A DNA stretch of 64,000 nt from Peterkaempfera podocarpi (GTDB taxonomy: Bacteria > Actinomycetota > Actinomycetes > Streptomycetales > Streptomycetaceae), in NCBI RefSeq assembly GCF_042466665.1, contig NZ_CP162102.1, positions 992,001-1,056,000 on the forward strand, read 5' to 3'. How positions within the stretch are numbered: position 1 is the stretch's first letter; each line of letters begins with the position of its first letter. Shown here piece by piece: positions 9,401 to 17,262 of the stretch. The notes beneath the pieces are model-generated. The model did no database searches. It saw only the letters and a list, made by a program, of their open reading frames with translations, and was not told where the DNA came from. A program made the translations under genes and the position numbers.

Positions 9401-12400
9401 CAGCGCCTGGATCCTGAACGTCCCCTCCCGGGTACAGACGCTGTCGGTGGCGTGCTCGGCCACCCCGAACTACTCCAAGGACGTCGTCACCGACTCCCTC
9501 ACCGCCTACGACGGGCAGGCCTACGGCGCCGCACCGACCCTCGGTGACGAGACCCGCAACGCGAGCCTGAACTCCAACAACGGCACCACCATCACCTACC
9601 TGGAGTCCGGCACCGGCTATGACTCCTACGGCCGCACCACCTCCACCACCGACCTGACCGGCGATGTCACCGCGACGGAGACCGGCAGTCCGACGCGCAC
9701 CGACCGTTCCGACGGCCGGACCACCACCACGGTCTACGCCCCGACCACCGGCTTCCCGACCACGGTGACGGTCACCACCCCGCCGGCCACTCCCGGCAGC
9801 TCCGCCACCGCGCAGACCACCACCACCACGCTGGACACGGTGCGCGGCCTGCCGGTGACCGTGGTGGACACCAACACCAAACGGACCGACACCGTCTACG
9901 ACGCGCTCGGCCGCAAGCAGAAAATCTGGCTCGCCGACCGGTCCAAGGCCAACAGCCAGACCCCCAACTACTCCTTCTCCTACACCATCACCGCCGGTCA
10001 GCCGGTCACTGTGGGCACCACCACGCTGGCGGGCACCGGCACCGCGACCGGCTACACGCTGTACGACGGCTTCCTGCGGGCCCGCCAGACCCAGACACCG
10101 GGCCCCCAGGGCGGCATGCTGGTGGCCGACACCTTCTACGACTCCCGCGGCCTGGTCGCGAAGTCCTTCGCGCCCTACTACGCGCCGCAGGCGCCCTCGA
10201 CCGCCCTGTACTCGCCCAACAACGTCCCGGCGGTGGAGACGCAGACCTGGAACAGCTACGACGGACTCGGCCGGACCACCCAGAGCCAGCAGGTGGCCGG
10301 CAACAGCGACGGCGGCCAGGTGCTGTCCACCACCACAACCACATACGGCGGCGACCGCACCACGGTGACCCCGCCGCAGGGCGCCACCCCGACCACCACG
10401 ATCACCGACGCCCGGGGCAACACCCGCGAGCTGGACCAGTACCACGCGTCCACCCCGACCGGCGCCTACGACAAGACGCTCTACGACTACACACCCTCGG
10501 GCAAGCTGTCGAAGCTGACCGACCCCGCAGGCAACATCTGGTCCTACACCTACGACCAGCGCGACAACGAGACCCAGGCGGTCGACCCGGACTCCGGCAC
10601 CACCACCTCCGCCTACGACGACCGCAACCAACTGCTGTCCACCACCGACCAGCGCGGCAAGTCGGTCACCCATCTGTACGACGGTCTCGGCCGCGAGACC
10701 GAGACCCACGACGGCGACGCCACCGGCCCACTGCTGACCAAGCACGTGTGGGACCCCACCGGCTTCAAGGGCCAGCTCTCCTCCGCCACCCGCTACGTCG
10801 GCGGCGCGACCGGCTCCGCCTACACCGTGGCCTACCAGCTCTACGACAACCTCTACCGGCCGCACCGCACCACCACCACCATCCCCGCCGCCGAGGGCTC
10901 GCTGGCCGGCTCCTACCAGAGCACCGTGCAGTTCAACGCGGACGGCACCACCCAGTCCATCGGCTACCCCGCGGCCGGAAGCCTCACCGCCGAAGCGGTC
11001 CTTCCCACCTACGACGACGTGCTGCGGCCCGTCACGCTGTCCGGTTCCGGCGGCGCCACGTACGTCACCGGTACGACCTACAGCAACACGGGCCAGCCGC
11101 TGCAGTACACCTACCAGGCGGCCGGCGGAAAGACGACCCAGGTCACCAACACCTACCAGTGGGGCACCCGGCGCCTGTCCAACTCCCGCGTCGACCGCCA
11201 GGACGTCCCCGGCACCGACAAGTCCGCCACCTACGGCTACGACCAGGCCGGCAACATCACCTCCGTCAGCGATGTCTCCCGGGACGGCACCGACGACCAG
11301 TGCTTCCAGTACGACCCCTTGCGCAGACTCACCGAAGCATGGGCGCAGGGCAGCACCGGCTGCGCCGCCACCCCGTCCGCTTCGGTACTCGGCGGCCCGG
11401 CACCGTACTGGCAGTCCTTCGGTTACGACACCGTCGGCGACCGCAAGTCCGAGACCGACCACTCACCGACCGGGAACAGCGGCCAGGACACCGTCCGCAA
11501 CTACACCTACCCGGCGGCCGGCGGCCCGCAGCCGCACACGCTCGCCGGGGTGCAGACCACCAGTCCCAGCGGCACCTCGCTGGACGCCTACACCTACGAT
11601 TCCGACGGCAACACCAAGACGCGGACCGTGGGAGGCAACAACCAGACCCTCATCTGGGACAGCGAGGGCCATCTGGCGCAGGTGACCACGGACGACGGCC
11701 ACGGGGGAACCAAGAACACCTCCTACGTCTACGACGCCGACGGCAACCGGCTGATCACCCGAACGGACAGCTCCACCACCCTGTTCCTCGGCAACACCGA
11801 GATCACCCTGGCCACCGGATCGACCACCCCGCACGCCACCCGCTACTACGACCTCGGCGTCGGCAACCAGGCCGTACGCAACGACGACAACAAGCTGTCG
11901 TTCCTGATCTCCGACCATCTCGGTACCAGCCAACTCGACGTCAACAGTGCTGATCAGACCATGCAGGAGCAGCGCACAACTCCGTTCGGCGGAACGCGCG
12001 GCGCCACTCCGGCGAGCTGGTCCGGCGACAAGGGCTTCATCGGGGGCACCGACGACCCCGGTACCGGCCTGACCCACCTCGGAGACCGTGACTACGACCC
12101 CGCAAGCGGCCGTTTCCTCTCCGCCGACCCCCAGCTCGACACCAGCGATCCGCAGTCGCTCAACGGCTACGCCTACGCCGACAACAACCCCGTGACCGAG
12201 TCCGACCCGAGCGGTGACGGGCTGGCCTGCGGCCGTGGCTTCGACGTGGACTGCCCCAAGAACGGCCAGACCCACGGAGACGGCACCAAGTGCCACACCG
12301 GGTGCAAGGCGGACCCGCCCAGCACGCACCACAAGACCGGCGGTAAGGCCCCCGCATCGCACAAGAGCGGCACTGGCAAGAAGTCGCTGCCGAACGACTT

Positions 12401-12953
12401 CCTCAAGGACAAGCCGTTCCACCCGGCGAACAACCGCAACGGGGCCAACAACGCGGCTCAGCTCTACGCTGTGCACTACCATTTGACCTGCGACAGGGGC
12501 AAGCTCCAGGTGATCTGTTACGGAAGCTCGCCCGGTGGCGATCAGCCCGCGACAGTCGGCGATGTACTCTTCTGGCCGGGGGACAGGGCGTCCTTGCAGG
12601 CGCGCCGCAACTACGACGACCAGGTCAACGACACGCTGCGAGCCGCGGAAGGGTCGGCAGCCGTGAAGAAGTACGGCAGGAACCTTCTGGGGCACGAGGC
12701 CAGGCATTCCCTGCAGTGGGCGAAGTACCACTCCGTCACCGCATACCTGGTGGCCTATGCCAAAGCGAGCACCAAGTCGTATCTCTCCGATCCGGATGTC
12801 TACCAGCGACTCCGCGACGGACGGGTCGTCGTCCTGAACATGGCCCCGAGCCCCGCCTTGAACAACAGTTTCGAGCAGGACGCGAACCTGTACTGGGGCG
12901 GATACCTCACCCGAGTCCCGGATCCGGATCCCTATGCCCCCGTTGATTCATGA
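6480..12953 (+). CDS. Secreted RHS-repeat polymorphic toxin with HExxH C-terminal domain
   Basis: A 2157-residue RHS protein. GTG 6480 has aggag at 6464-6468; GTG 6565 is an alternative that brings the signal peptide (about residues 43-70) nearer the N-terminus. An SpvB-like region follows (about 285-400), then many YD-type repeats (YDSYGR, YDALGR, YDGLGR, YDADGN) and the RHS-associated core near 1820-1915, closing with DPxSGRFLSADP and DPSGD motifs. Everything after DPSGD, about 245 residues, is the variable tip, usually the toxin in this family. It opens with a Cys-rich linker and contains HEARH at 2072-2076 and an ExxAN-like EQDAN at 2132-2136, a gluzincin-type metallopeptidase pattern. 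Known: RHS shells encapsulate and release C-terminal toxins. Inferred: the tip is a zinc peptidase. No HINT or nuclease motif was seen. The next gene overlaps the 3' end and may encode immunity. Confidence 0.88.
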   Translation: MTASFCASRIRTAAAILRRTSRDGDRTSVIRGRRATSGRAARRTTLLVCGLLVVGLLQATAAPVAQADDMPGKPSPGKPVAGHSVTKAAPRPSDGLPHQPAQAPKHTWAEPGSATVTLPAAEGRTSAVRAGNLPVALTVPAAATEAGSGTKTAGSRAVPLTGAATVRVLDQKAARAAKVDGLLFTVTAQPGASGDTVGVRLDDSGYAQAYGGAYATRLHLVRLPACALTTPDKASCTKRTPLRTMNDSSAHTLTADAVSLDAMSSTDGGAVVLAATPGSSSDHGDYSASSLAPSSAMMVGLNTGDFSWSYDMPVPDVPGSFTPDVGLSYDSSAVDGRTNNTNNQSSWAGDGFDLWPGFIERSYKPCADEGVKDASGNKVGDLCWAYDNATISFNGHSGQLVATGTNSFRIKDDDGTKVDRIYGSTTDVRSNGAHNDEYWRVTTTDGTRYYFGYNRLPGWASGNTATNSTWTTPVYGNNSGEPCNASTFAASWCQQAWRWNLDYAVDTHGNAIAYYYTKESGYYGRDNTASSPTAYDRGGSLDHIEYGLKSTAVYSAKALARVDFATAERCLETTSGTCDATKIDTNSFYWYDTPWDLNCKSTGNCDTFSPTFWSRRRLTSVTTQVVKSDGTYTPVDSWDLVDQWGMADIDYQLELASIQHTGKADTPEGAPDITLPKVTFGYDQRTNRLDIPGDNTSPFIKERVATVDDESGGQIDVTYSTAACDASDLPTPDSNTTLCFPQYYTKQGDENPSLQWFNKYVVNQVIQTDRSTTAPAPDMVTRYDYLDGAAWHFDADDGLTKEKYKTWSTFRGYAHVRVQTGGQDPVGMLSQTDHYFLRGMDGDKTSGGTRSVSVSDDNGGTITDHDSLSGMEYKTEDYSGPGGKVLDKTVNTPWYHQTASVTRTWGTITANLTGTAETRTWTSLDNGAGANWRTTDVKNTFENTAGRVTQTDDQGDVSTSSDDRCTRTTYVDNASAWILNVPSRVQTLSVACSATPNYSKDVVTDSLTAYDGQAYGAAPTLGDETRNASLNSNNGTTITYLESGTGYDSYGRTTSTTDLTGDVTATETGSPTRTDRSDGRTTTTVYAPTTGFPTTVTVTTPPATPGSSATAQTTTTTLDTVRGLPVTVVDTNTKRTDTVYDALGRKQKIWLADRSKANSQTPNYSFSYTITAGQPVTVGTTTLAGTGTATGYTLYDGFLRARQTQTPGPQGGMLVADTFYDSRGLVAKSFAPYYAPQAPSTALYSPNNVPAVETQTWNSYDGLGRTTQSQQVAGNSDGGQVLSTTTTTYGGDRTTVTPPQGATPTTTITDARGNTRELDQYHASTPTGAYDKTLYDYTPSGKLSKLTDPAGNIWSYTYDQRDNETQAVDPDSGTTTSAYDDRNQLLSTTDQRGKSVTHLYDGLGRETETHDGDATGPLLTKHVWDPTGFKGQLSSATRYVGGATGSAYTVAYQLYDNLYRPHRTTTTIPAAEGSLAGSYQSTVQFNADGTTQSIGYPAAGSLTAEAVLPTYDDVLRPVTLSGSGGATYVTGTTYSNTGQPLQYTYQAAGGKTTQVTNTYQWGTRRLSNSRVDRQDVPGTDKSATYGYDQAGNITSVSDVSRDGTDDQCFQYDPLRRLTEAWAQGSTGCAATPSASVLGGPAPYWQSFGYDTVGDRKSETDHSPTGNSGQDTVRNYTYPAAGGPQPHTLAGVQTTSPSGTSLDAYTYDSDGNTKTRTVGGNNQTLIWDSEGHLAQVTTDDGHGGTKNTSYVYDADGNRLITRTDSSTTLFLGNTEITLATGSTTPHATRYYDLGVGNQAVRNDDNKLSFLISDHLGTSQLDVNSADQTMQEQRTTPFGGTRGATPASWSGDKGFIGGTDDPGTGLTHLGDRDYDPASGRFLSADPQLDTSDPQSLNGYAYADNNPVTESDPSGDGLACGRGFDVDCPKNGQTHGDGTKCHTGCKADPPSTHHKTGGKAPASHKSGTGKKSLPNDFLKDKPFHPANNRNGANNAAQLYAVHYHLTCDRGKLQVICYGSSPGGDQPATVGDVLFWPGDRASLQARRNYDDQVNDTLRAAEGSAAVKKYGRNLLGHEARHSLQWAKYHSVTAYLVAYAKASTKSYLSDPDVYQRLRDGRVVVLNMAPSPALNNSFEQDANLYWGGYLTRVPDPDPYAPVDS

Positions 12954-12972
12954 GAAGGCGGGGAAGCGTCCC

Positions 12973-13455
12973 GTGCGCTTCCCCGCACTCCTGGCCTGCC
13001 TTGTTGCGAGCAGCGCCTGGCTCGCCGGCTGCACTCCCGCGCCGAAGCCCGTTCTGGCCGTGCAGTGGGCCGGCGGCCACCTGGAGATGTCGACAGTGCT
13101 GTGCCCGGGCGGATCCGTCGTCGGTGCGATGGTCTACGACGAGACGCAGGATTCGTCGATCGGCCACCGCTGGTGGGTGGCGGCACCTGCCAGTGACCGC
13201 ACCGAGACCATCACCGCCTTCGAGGTTCCCGACGGGTGGACGTTGAAGGACCACAGCCTCCGCGAACTGCTGCCCGGCGTGACGTACGAGGCCTCGGTGG
13301 ACACCGTCGGTGCGGGAGACCGGGAAGGAATGGTCTCCTTCACCCTGGAGTCACTCCGCGGCCTGAAGTCCGGACAGCTCCTGGTCAGCCAGGGCCATGG
13401 CAGCAAGGTCGAGGACCGGGCAGCCTTCGAAAAGGAGGCCGGTTCCAGCTGTTGA
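12973..13455 (+). CDS. Small lipoprotein, candidate immunity protein for the RHS toxin
   Basis: From GTG 12973 the product is 160 residues with a compact signal peptide and lipobox LAGC (Cys20); aaggcgggg lies just upstream at a fitting distance. ATG 12934 is an in-frame alternative that would overlap the RHS stop by 20 bases. The mature part is a single small domain with WAGG and PGVTYEASVDT stretches and ends in Cys; I do not recognise a named family, though similar small lipoproteins are common in streptomycetes. Being encoded directly behind the toxin tip is the classical place for an immunity gene. A membrane-anchored, outward-facing inhibitor would fit a toxin exported by Sec that could attack cell-surface proteins. 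That role is inference from position alone. Confidence 0.65.
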   Translation: MRFPALLACLVASSAWLAGCTPAPKPVLAVQWAGGHLEMSTVLCPGGSVVGAMVYDETQDSSIGHRWWVAAPASDRTETITAFEVPDGWTLKDHSLRELLPGVTYEASVDTVGAGDREGMVSFTLESLRGLKSGQLLVSQGHGSKVEDRAAFEKEAGSSC

Positions 13456-13639
13456 CCCCGGCTGCCGGTCGGCCGCGGCTCAGGGCGGTCGCTCCCGTTC
13501 CTGAGAGCACCGTCGCTTCCGGCCCTGTCCCGACGGGATGCCGCAAGCCTCCGCCGTGGCCCGGCAGACGGGCTCGGCGAGGCTGTCGGCTCCCCCGTCG
13601 GCGGACGGGGTGTCGGCGCACGGACCAGGAGGCAGGCAC

Positions 13640-13965
13640 ATCCTTCTCCGCTTTCCTCGCTCTCCGGACCGGCGGAGCCGTGGAGCTCGCTGGTACCGGA
13701 GGCAATGTCACCGCGGGGTCCGCCAGACCGTCAGGTCGCCCGGCCTGAAGGCGGGCGCCAGCTTCACCTTCAGCGGCCCCGCGCTGCGCAGGACCGACTC
13801 CTACGTCAACTATCTGGGATAGTGCAGCACCGCCAACCAGCAGGGTGAGCCGGACGGCTTCATCTTCAACTCCTGGCTGCCTGGTGGCACCGGTTCGGCG
13901 GGCAACGAGATCGGCCTCACCTTCGCCCACGCAGGAGTGGCGTGCCAGGGCGCATCACGGCAGCC
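13640..13965 (+). pseudogene. Interrupted fragment of a hypothetical protein
   Basis: One frame reads GLKAGASFTFSGPALRR and then NYLG, hits TAG at 13820-13822, and continues in the same frame as CSTANQQGEPDGFIFNSWLP through AHAGVACQG, which is protein-like on both sides of the stop. Just upstream, another frame reads LRTGGAVELAGTGGNVTAG, suggesting a frameshift as well. I take it as a decayed gene of unknown function. It lies behind the putative immunity gene, where orphan immunity genes and degraded toxin modules often accumulate, but I see no evidence for that role. A sequencing error at the stop is possible. Confidence 0.45.
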
Positions 13966-14493
13966 CATCCAACCGACCCGGCCGACCGTGCCCGGGACCG
14001 TACAACGATCAAGCCACACCCGTCCCGCACGCACAACCTGGTCGCCGTGCATTCGGGCGACCGCCGGGTGGCGCGTCAGCACATCCGGGGTGCCGTGGAT
14101 CGGCCGACCCGGGCCTTGTGTCACCCTCCTGGGGCTGACTCCGTCACGACGCGGAGGTACGACTCGACCGCCTCTTGTCGCCACCGCCGTGCCCCGCGAC
14201 GCCCGCCGCGGCCGAAGGCGAGGCCGTGCTGGAGAAGAAGCTCCGAACCCTGCACGCCGCACTGAACCGCGAATTCAGCGGCGCCGCGCAGCTGGGAGCG
14301 TGCCACTTGCCCGTCGGTGACAGGCCGGCCGGTGAAGGCAATCCCTGCGTCGTGGACCGCCGCGATGACGCGTATGGCCTTGGCGCGAACGGTTGGGCCA
14401 GAGGCGAATGCGGCCACGCCGTTCTCCAGGGTTGAGATCGCGCCCCTGAAGGACGGGGAGGATGTCAAGAGCTGACGACGCCGGGAACAGTGG
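13966..14493. other. Gene-poor stretch, degraded sequence
   Basis: No gene can be supported. A minus-strand frame of 115 codons (14121-14468) contains an Ala-rich stretch reading FASGPTVRAKAIRVIAAVHD, which looks vaguely protein-like, but it has no ribosome site or known motif. The stretch may be eroded coding DNA between the toxin locus and the LysR gene. Confidence 0.4.
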
Positions 14494-15366
14494 TCAATAG
14501 GCCGCGAGCAACTGCTCGAGCAGAGCCGCGGTGGCTTCGCCGGTCGAGGTCCGTGTGACGACGTTGAGCTCCCAGGTGATGCGCTCTTGCAGAGGGACGA
14601 CTGCGATGCCTTCGCTTGGCGGGATCAGCAGTTCGGGGAGCAGTGCGATGCCGAGGCCGTTGGCCACAAAGACCGGGATCGAGCTGGTCTCGGTTGCCTC
14701 GGCTTTGACGTCGCGCACAACCCCGCGTGCGCTGAGCTCGGCGTCGAGGACATCCCGGTTGCCGAAACCGACAGGGGCGTCCACGAAGCGCTCATTGGCG
14801 AGGTCCTGCAGCGCCAGTCCCGCGCGCGATGCGAGTTCATGGTCGGCCGGGAGGATGACCGCGTAGGGCGTTGTGGCGAGCCGGTGCACGACAAGGCCTG
14901 GGCCCGCGGTGGCCGCCGGGAGCCCGTACATACTGAGATCGAGCCGCCCCCGCCGCACGGCGTCGGCGAGCTCCGCCGAGCCGGACGCAGACGCGCGCAG
15001 GCGGAGGTCGACGAGCGGGTGTTCGCGGTGGAAGGCGCCGATGACCCGCGGGATCGCGAGGTAGCTCACGCTGGAGAACACCCCGATGCGCAGCTCGCCC
15101 CGCAGTTCGCCTCGCGGGTCGGCCGCGATGCGGGCGCTCGCCTCGGCGCCGACGAGCGCGCGGAGCGCGGGCAGCACCGCCTCTCCAGCGGCGGTGATCC
15201 GCACCCCTCGCTGGTCCCGATCGAAGAGCGCGGTGCCGAGCTCCCGTTCCAGCGCCCGAACGCCGGCGGATACGGTCGACTGCCCTGCGTGGACCCGTTG
15301 CGCGGCACGGGTGAAGCTCAGCTCGTCGGCGACCGCAATCGCGTACTCGACCAGTCGGGTCTCCAT
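14494..15366 (-). CDS. LysR-family transcriptional regulator
   Basis: A 290-residue LysR-type regulator. The start at 15366 (METRLVEYAIAV) is supported by gcaggaggcaggg upstream and by alignment of the winged helix to the N-terminus; an upstream frame extension is not needed. Residues 1-60 hold the HTH, with ADELSFTRAAQRVHAGQSTV as the recognition region and the typical ALERELGTALFDR end. Residues about 88-290 form the periplasmic-binding-like effector domain. It is divergent from an MFS transporter with 92 bp between the starts, the usual arrangement of a LysR regulator controlling its neighbour. The effector is likely the transporter's substrate, which cannot be named from sequence. Confidence 0.9.
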   Translation of the reverse strand: METRLVEYAIAVADELSFTRAAQRVHAGQSTVSAGVRALERELGTALFDRDQRGVRITAAGEAVLPALRALVGAEASARIAADPRGELRGELRIGVFSSVSYLAIPRVIGAFHREHPLVDLRLRASASGSAELADAVRRGRLDLSMYGLPAATAGPGLVVHRLATTPYAVILPADHELASRAGLALQDLANERFVDAPVGFGNRDVLDAELSARGVVRDVKAEATETSSIPVFVANGLGIALLPELLIPPSEGIAVVPLQERITWELNVVTRTSTGEATAALLEQLLAAY

Positions 15367-15458
15367 CTCTCCCTGCCTCCTGCTCCATCGTTCCCATCGA
15401 TAACTGTGAACAAGAGTATGCGTTGGACACGATGACATGAGGAGTCGAGCATGGAGGA
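15367..15458. promoter_or_regulatory. Divergent LysR/MFS control region
   Basis: The 92-bp gap between the two divergent starts must hold both promoters. An AT-richer core (15400-15420, around gataactgtgaacaagagta) with ATA and TAT at its ends is the best place for a LysR T-N11-A type site. Hexamers could not be assigned securely. Confidence 0.4.
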
Positions 15459-16682
15459 ATGACGACGACCGCGGCTCCCCCGCTGACTCCAGCCCAGACT
15501 CCACCCACCGGACGGCTCCCGCATGGGGTGGGCTTCTGGATCATCGCGCTCGCCTTCAGCACCGAGCTCGCGTTCTGCGCCGTCCCGACGCCCCTCTACG
15601 CGATCTACCAGCAGCGCGACGGCTTCCCGACGATCGTCCTCACCATCATCTTCGCCGCATACGCGGCCGGGGTCATGCTGAGCCTGTATCTCGCGGGCCA
15701 TGTCTCCGACTGGCTCGGACGCCGACGCGTGATCCTCGGCTCACTGCTCGTCAACCTGCTGGCCGCGATCCTCTTCCTCGTCCGGAACGACGTCGCCGGC
15801 CTCATCACCGCCCGCTTCATCAGCGGACTGGGCATCGGCATCCTCACCGCCACGGCGACCGCACACCTCTCCGAACTCGGCGCAGCGGCCAACCACGCCA
15901 GAGGTCGCGTCGCCCTGGTGTCGACCTTCGCCAACCTCGGCGGCATCGGCCTCGGCCCGCTGATCGGCGGGGTCATCGCGACCTGGTCCACACGACCGCT
16001 CACCGTGCCCTTCGTGGCCTTCGCCATCCTCCTGGTCGTGGAAGGGATCCTGCTCGCCTTCGTTCCCGAGACGGTCGAGCGCCGTGAGGAGCGCCCTGCC
16101 TACCGGCCGCAGCGCGTCGCAGTGCCGGCGGCAGGCAGGGGCGCGTTCTGGGCGGCTGGAGCGGCGGCGTTCGGGGCGTTCGCGGTGTTCGGCACCCTCA
16201 TGGGACTGTCCTCCACCTTCCTCGTCGGCATCCTCGGACTGCACTCGCACCTGCTCGCCGGCCTCGCGCCCTTCATCCTCTTCATGGCCGCGGCCCTCGC
16301 GCAGATGGTCACCGTGCGGCTGGCGACGCCCCCTCAGATCAAGCTCGCCCTCGCGCTCGCCGTCCTCGGACTAGCGAGCATCGGCGTTGCCGCCATCGTC
16401 GCCTCGCTTCCGTTCTTCCTCATCGGCGCAGGAATCACCGGCGCGGGCATCGGCATCCTGTTCCGAGCCGCCCTCGGCACCGTCGCCGCGGCCGCGGATG
16501 CGGAGCGCCGAGGCGAGGCACTCGCCGGCATTTTCCTCATCGCCTACGCCGGCATGACCATCCCACCGCTGCTCACCGCCGCCGCGCTCAGGGTCTGGCC
16601 CACGGTCGCCGTGCTCGTCGGCCTTGTCACCCTCGCTGCGACCCTCGTCACCGTCTCCGGCTCCCGGATGCTTCGCCGCTGA
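15459..16682 (+). CDS. MFS transporter
   Basis: A 407-residue major facilitator superfamily permease with about 12 hydrophobic segments. The motif-A loop between segments 2 and 3 reads GHVSDWLGRRRV (about 80-91), matching GxxxDRxGRR. The first hydrophobic segment begins near residue 25 with an FSTELAFCAVPTPLYAIYQQ stretch, common in drug-exporting MFS proteins of actinomycetes. ggagg directly precedes the ATG, unusually close; gaggag at 15439-15444 is the better-spaced site. The substrate is unknown; a drug or metabolite exporter induced through the divergent LysR protein is the likely picture. Confidence 0.9.
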   Translation: MTTTAAPPLTPAQTPPTGRLPHGVGFWIIALAFSTELAFCAVPTPLYAIYQQRDGFPTIVLTIIFAAYAAGVMLSLYLAGHVSDWLGRRRVILGSLLVNLLAAILFLVRNDVAGLITARFISGLGIGILTATATAHLSELGAAANHARGRVALVSTFANLGGIGLGPLIGGVIATWSTRPLTVPFVAFAILLVVEGILLAFVPETVERREERPAYRPQRVAVPAAGRGAFWAAGAAAFGAFAVFGTLMGLSSTFLVGILGLHSHLLAGLAPFILFMAAALAQMVTVRLATPPQIKLALALAVLGLASIGVAAIVASLPFFLIGAGITGAGIGILFRAALGTVAAAADAERRGEALAGIFLIAYAGMTIPPLLTAAALRVWPTVAVLVGLVTLAATLVTVSGSRMLRR

Positions 16683-17262
16683 AACAGGTCAGATCAGCTA
16701 GTCATGTGCGAGCTGTGCCGTTCAGAGACTCATCGCTGCTGGTCAAGCCGCTCAGCCGCACTCATCGATGACGCCGCCGAGTGTTCCGGTCATACGGAGG
16801 AGTCGGTGCGTGGTCAGTCGGTCGTGGGCGGCCTGGTGGGGGCGGTGGCCGTTGCAGTGGAGGGCGTAGAGAACTGGCCCTGGCAAGGCGCCCGGCAGCA
16901 ACTCTTCGCCGCCCTGCATGCCCCACCACGGGCTGACACCCCAGCTGATCCGCACGCGAGGGCCCGAGACCTGTGCACATGGGGAAGAGCTGGGCGCGGG
17001 TGGTGCAGCTGACCGACCGCTCGGTGGCCCGGATCGAGGACGAGCTGCCGAAACATTGCCACCAGCCGGCGGAGCGGCCGCCGGCTACCTGGAGGCGTTG
17101 CAAACCGCGCTGGTACTGCACCCCCTCCGCCCACGCCGCGACGGCCGTGTGCCGCCCGGCGCCGAAGGCCGATCCGGATCCACGGCGGCGTCGAGACCAC
17201 CAACGGCGACGGCTTCAAGAAGACCAAGAACCGCTCCACGTTCCTGCCTCCAGCGAAGGATG
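16683..17262. other. Intergenic stretch with transposase debris
   Basis: Apart from the integrase-type fragment annotated separately, no gene is supported. Several short frames run through 16970-17260, none with recognisable motifs or ribosome sites. Confidence 0.45.
16752..16955 (-). pseudogene. rve-type transposase C-terminal fragment
   Basis: The translated fragment contains LHCNGHRPHQAAHDR, closely resembling the HYNxxRPHQAL signature near the C-terminus of IS3/IS481-type integrase-core transposases. The DDE catalytic region is missing, so this is a remnant. It indicates that an insertion sequence once lay between the MFS gene and the SpoIIE-type gene. Confidence 0.5.

Noticed and set aside
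6444..11462. A 1672-codon open frame on the minus strand opposite the RHS gene
   Set aside because: It has very high Gly/Val/Arg content, no family motif and no ribosome site, and mirrors the codon pattern of the RHS gene. It is the usual GC-rich shadow frame.
16704..17012. Plus-strand gene between the MFS and SpoIIE-type genes
   Set aside because: The reading has no family features; the opposite strand carries a recognisable transposase end instead.
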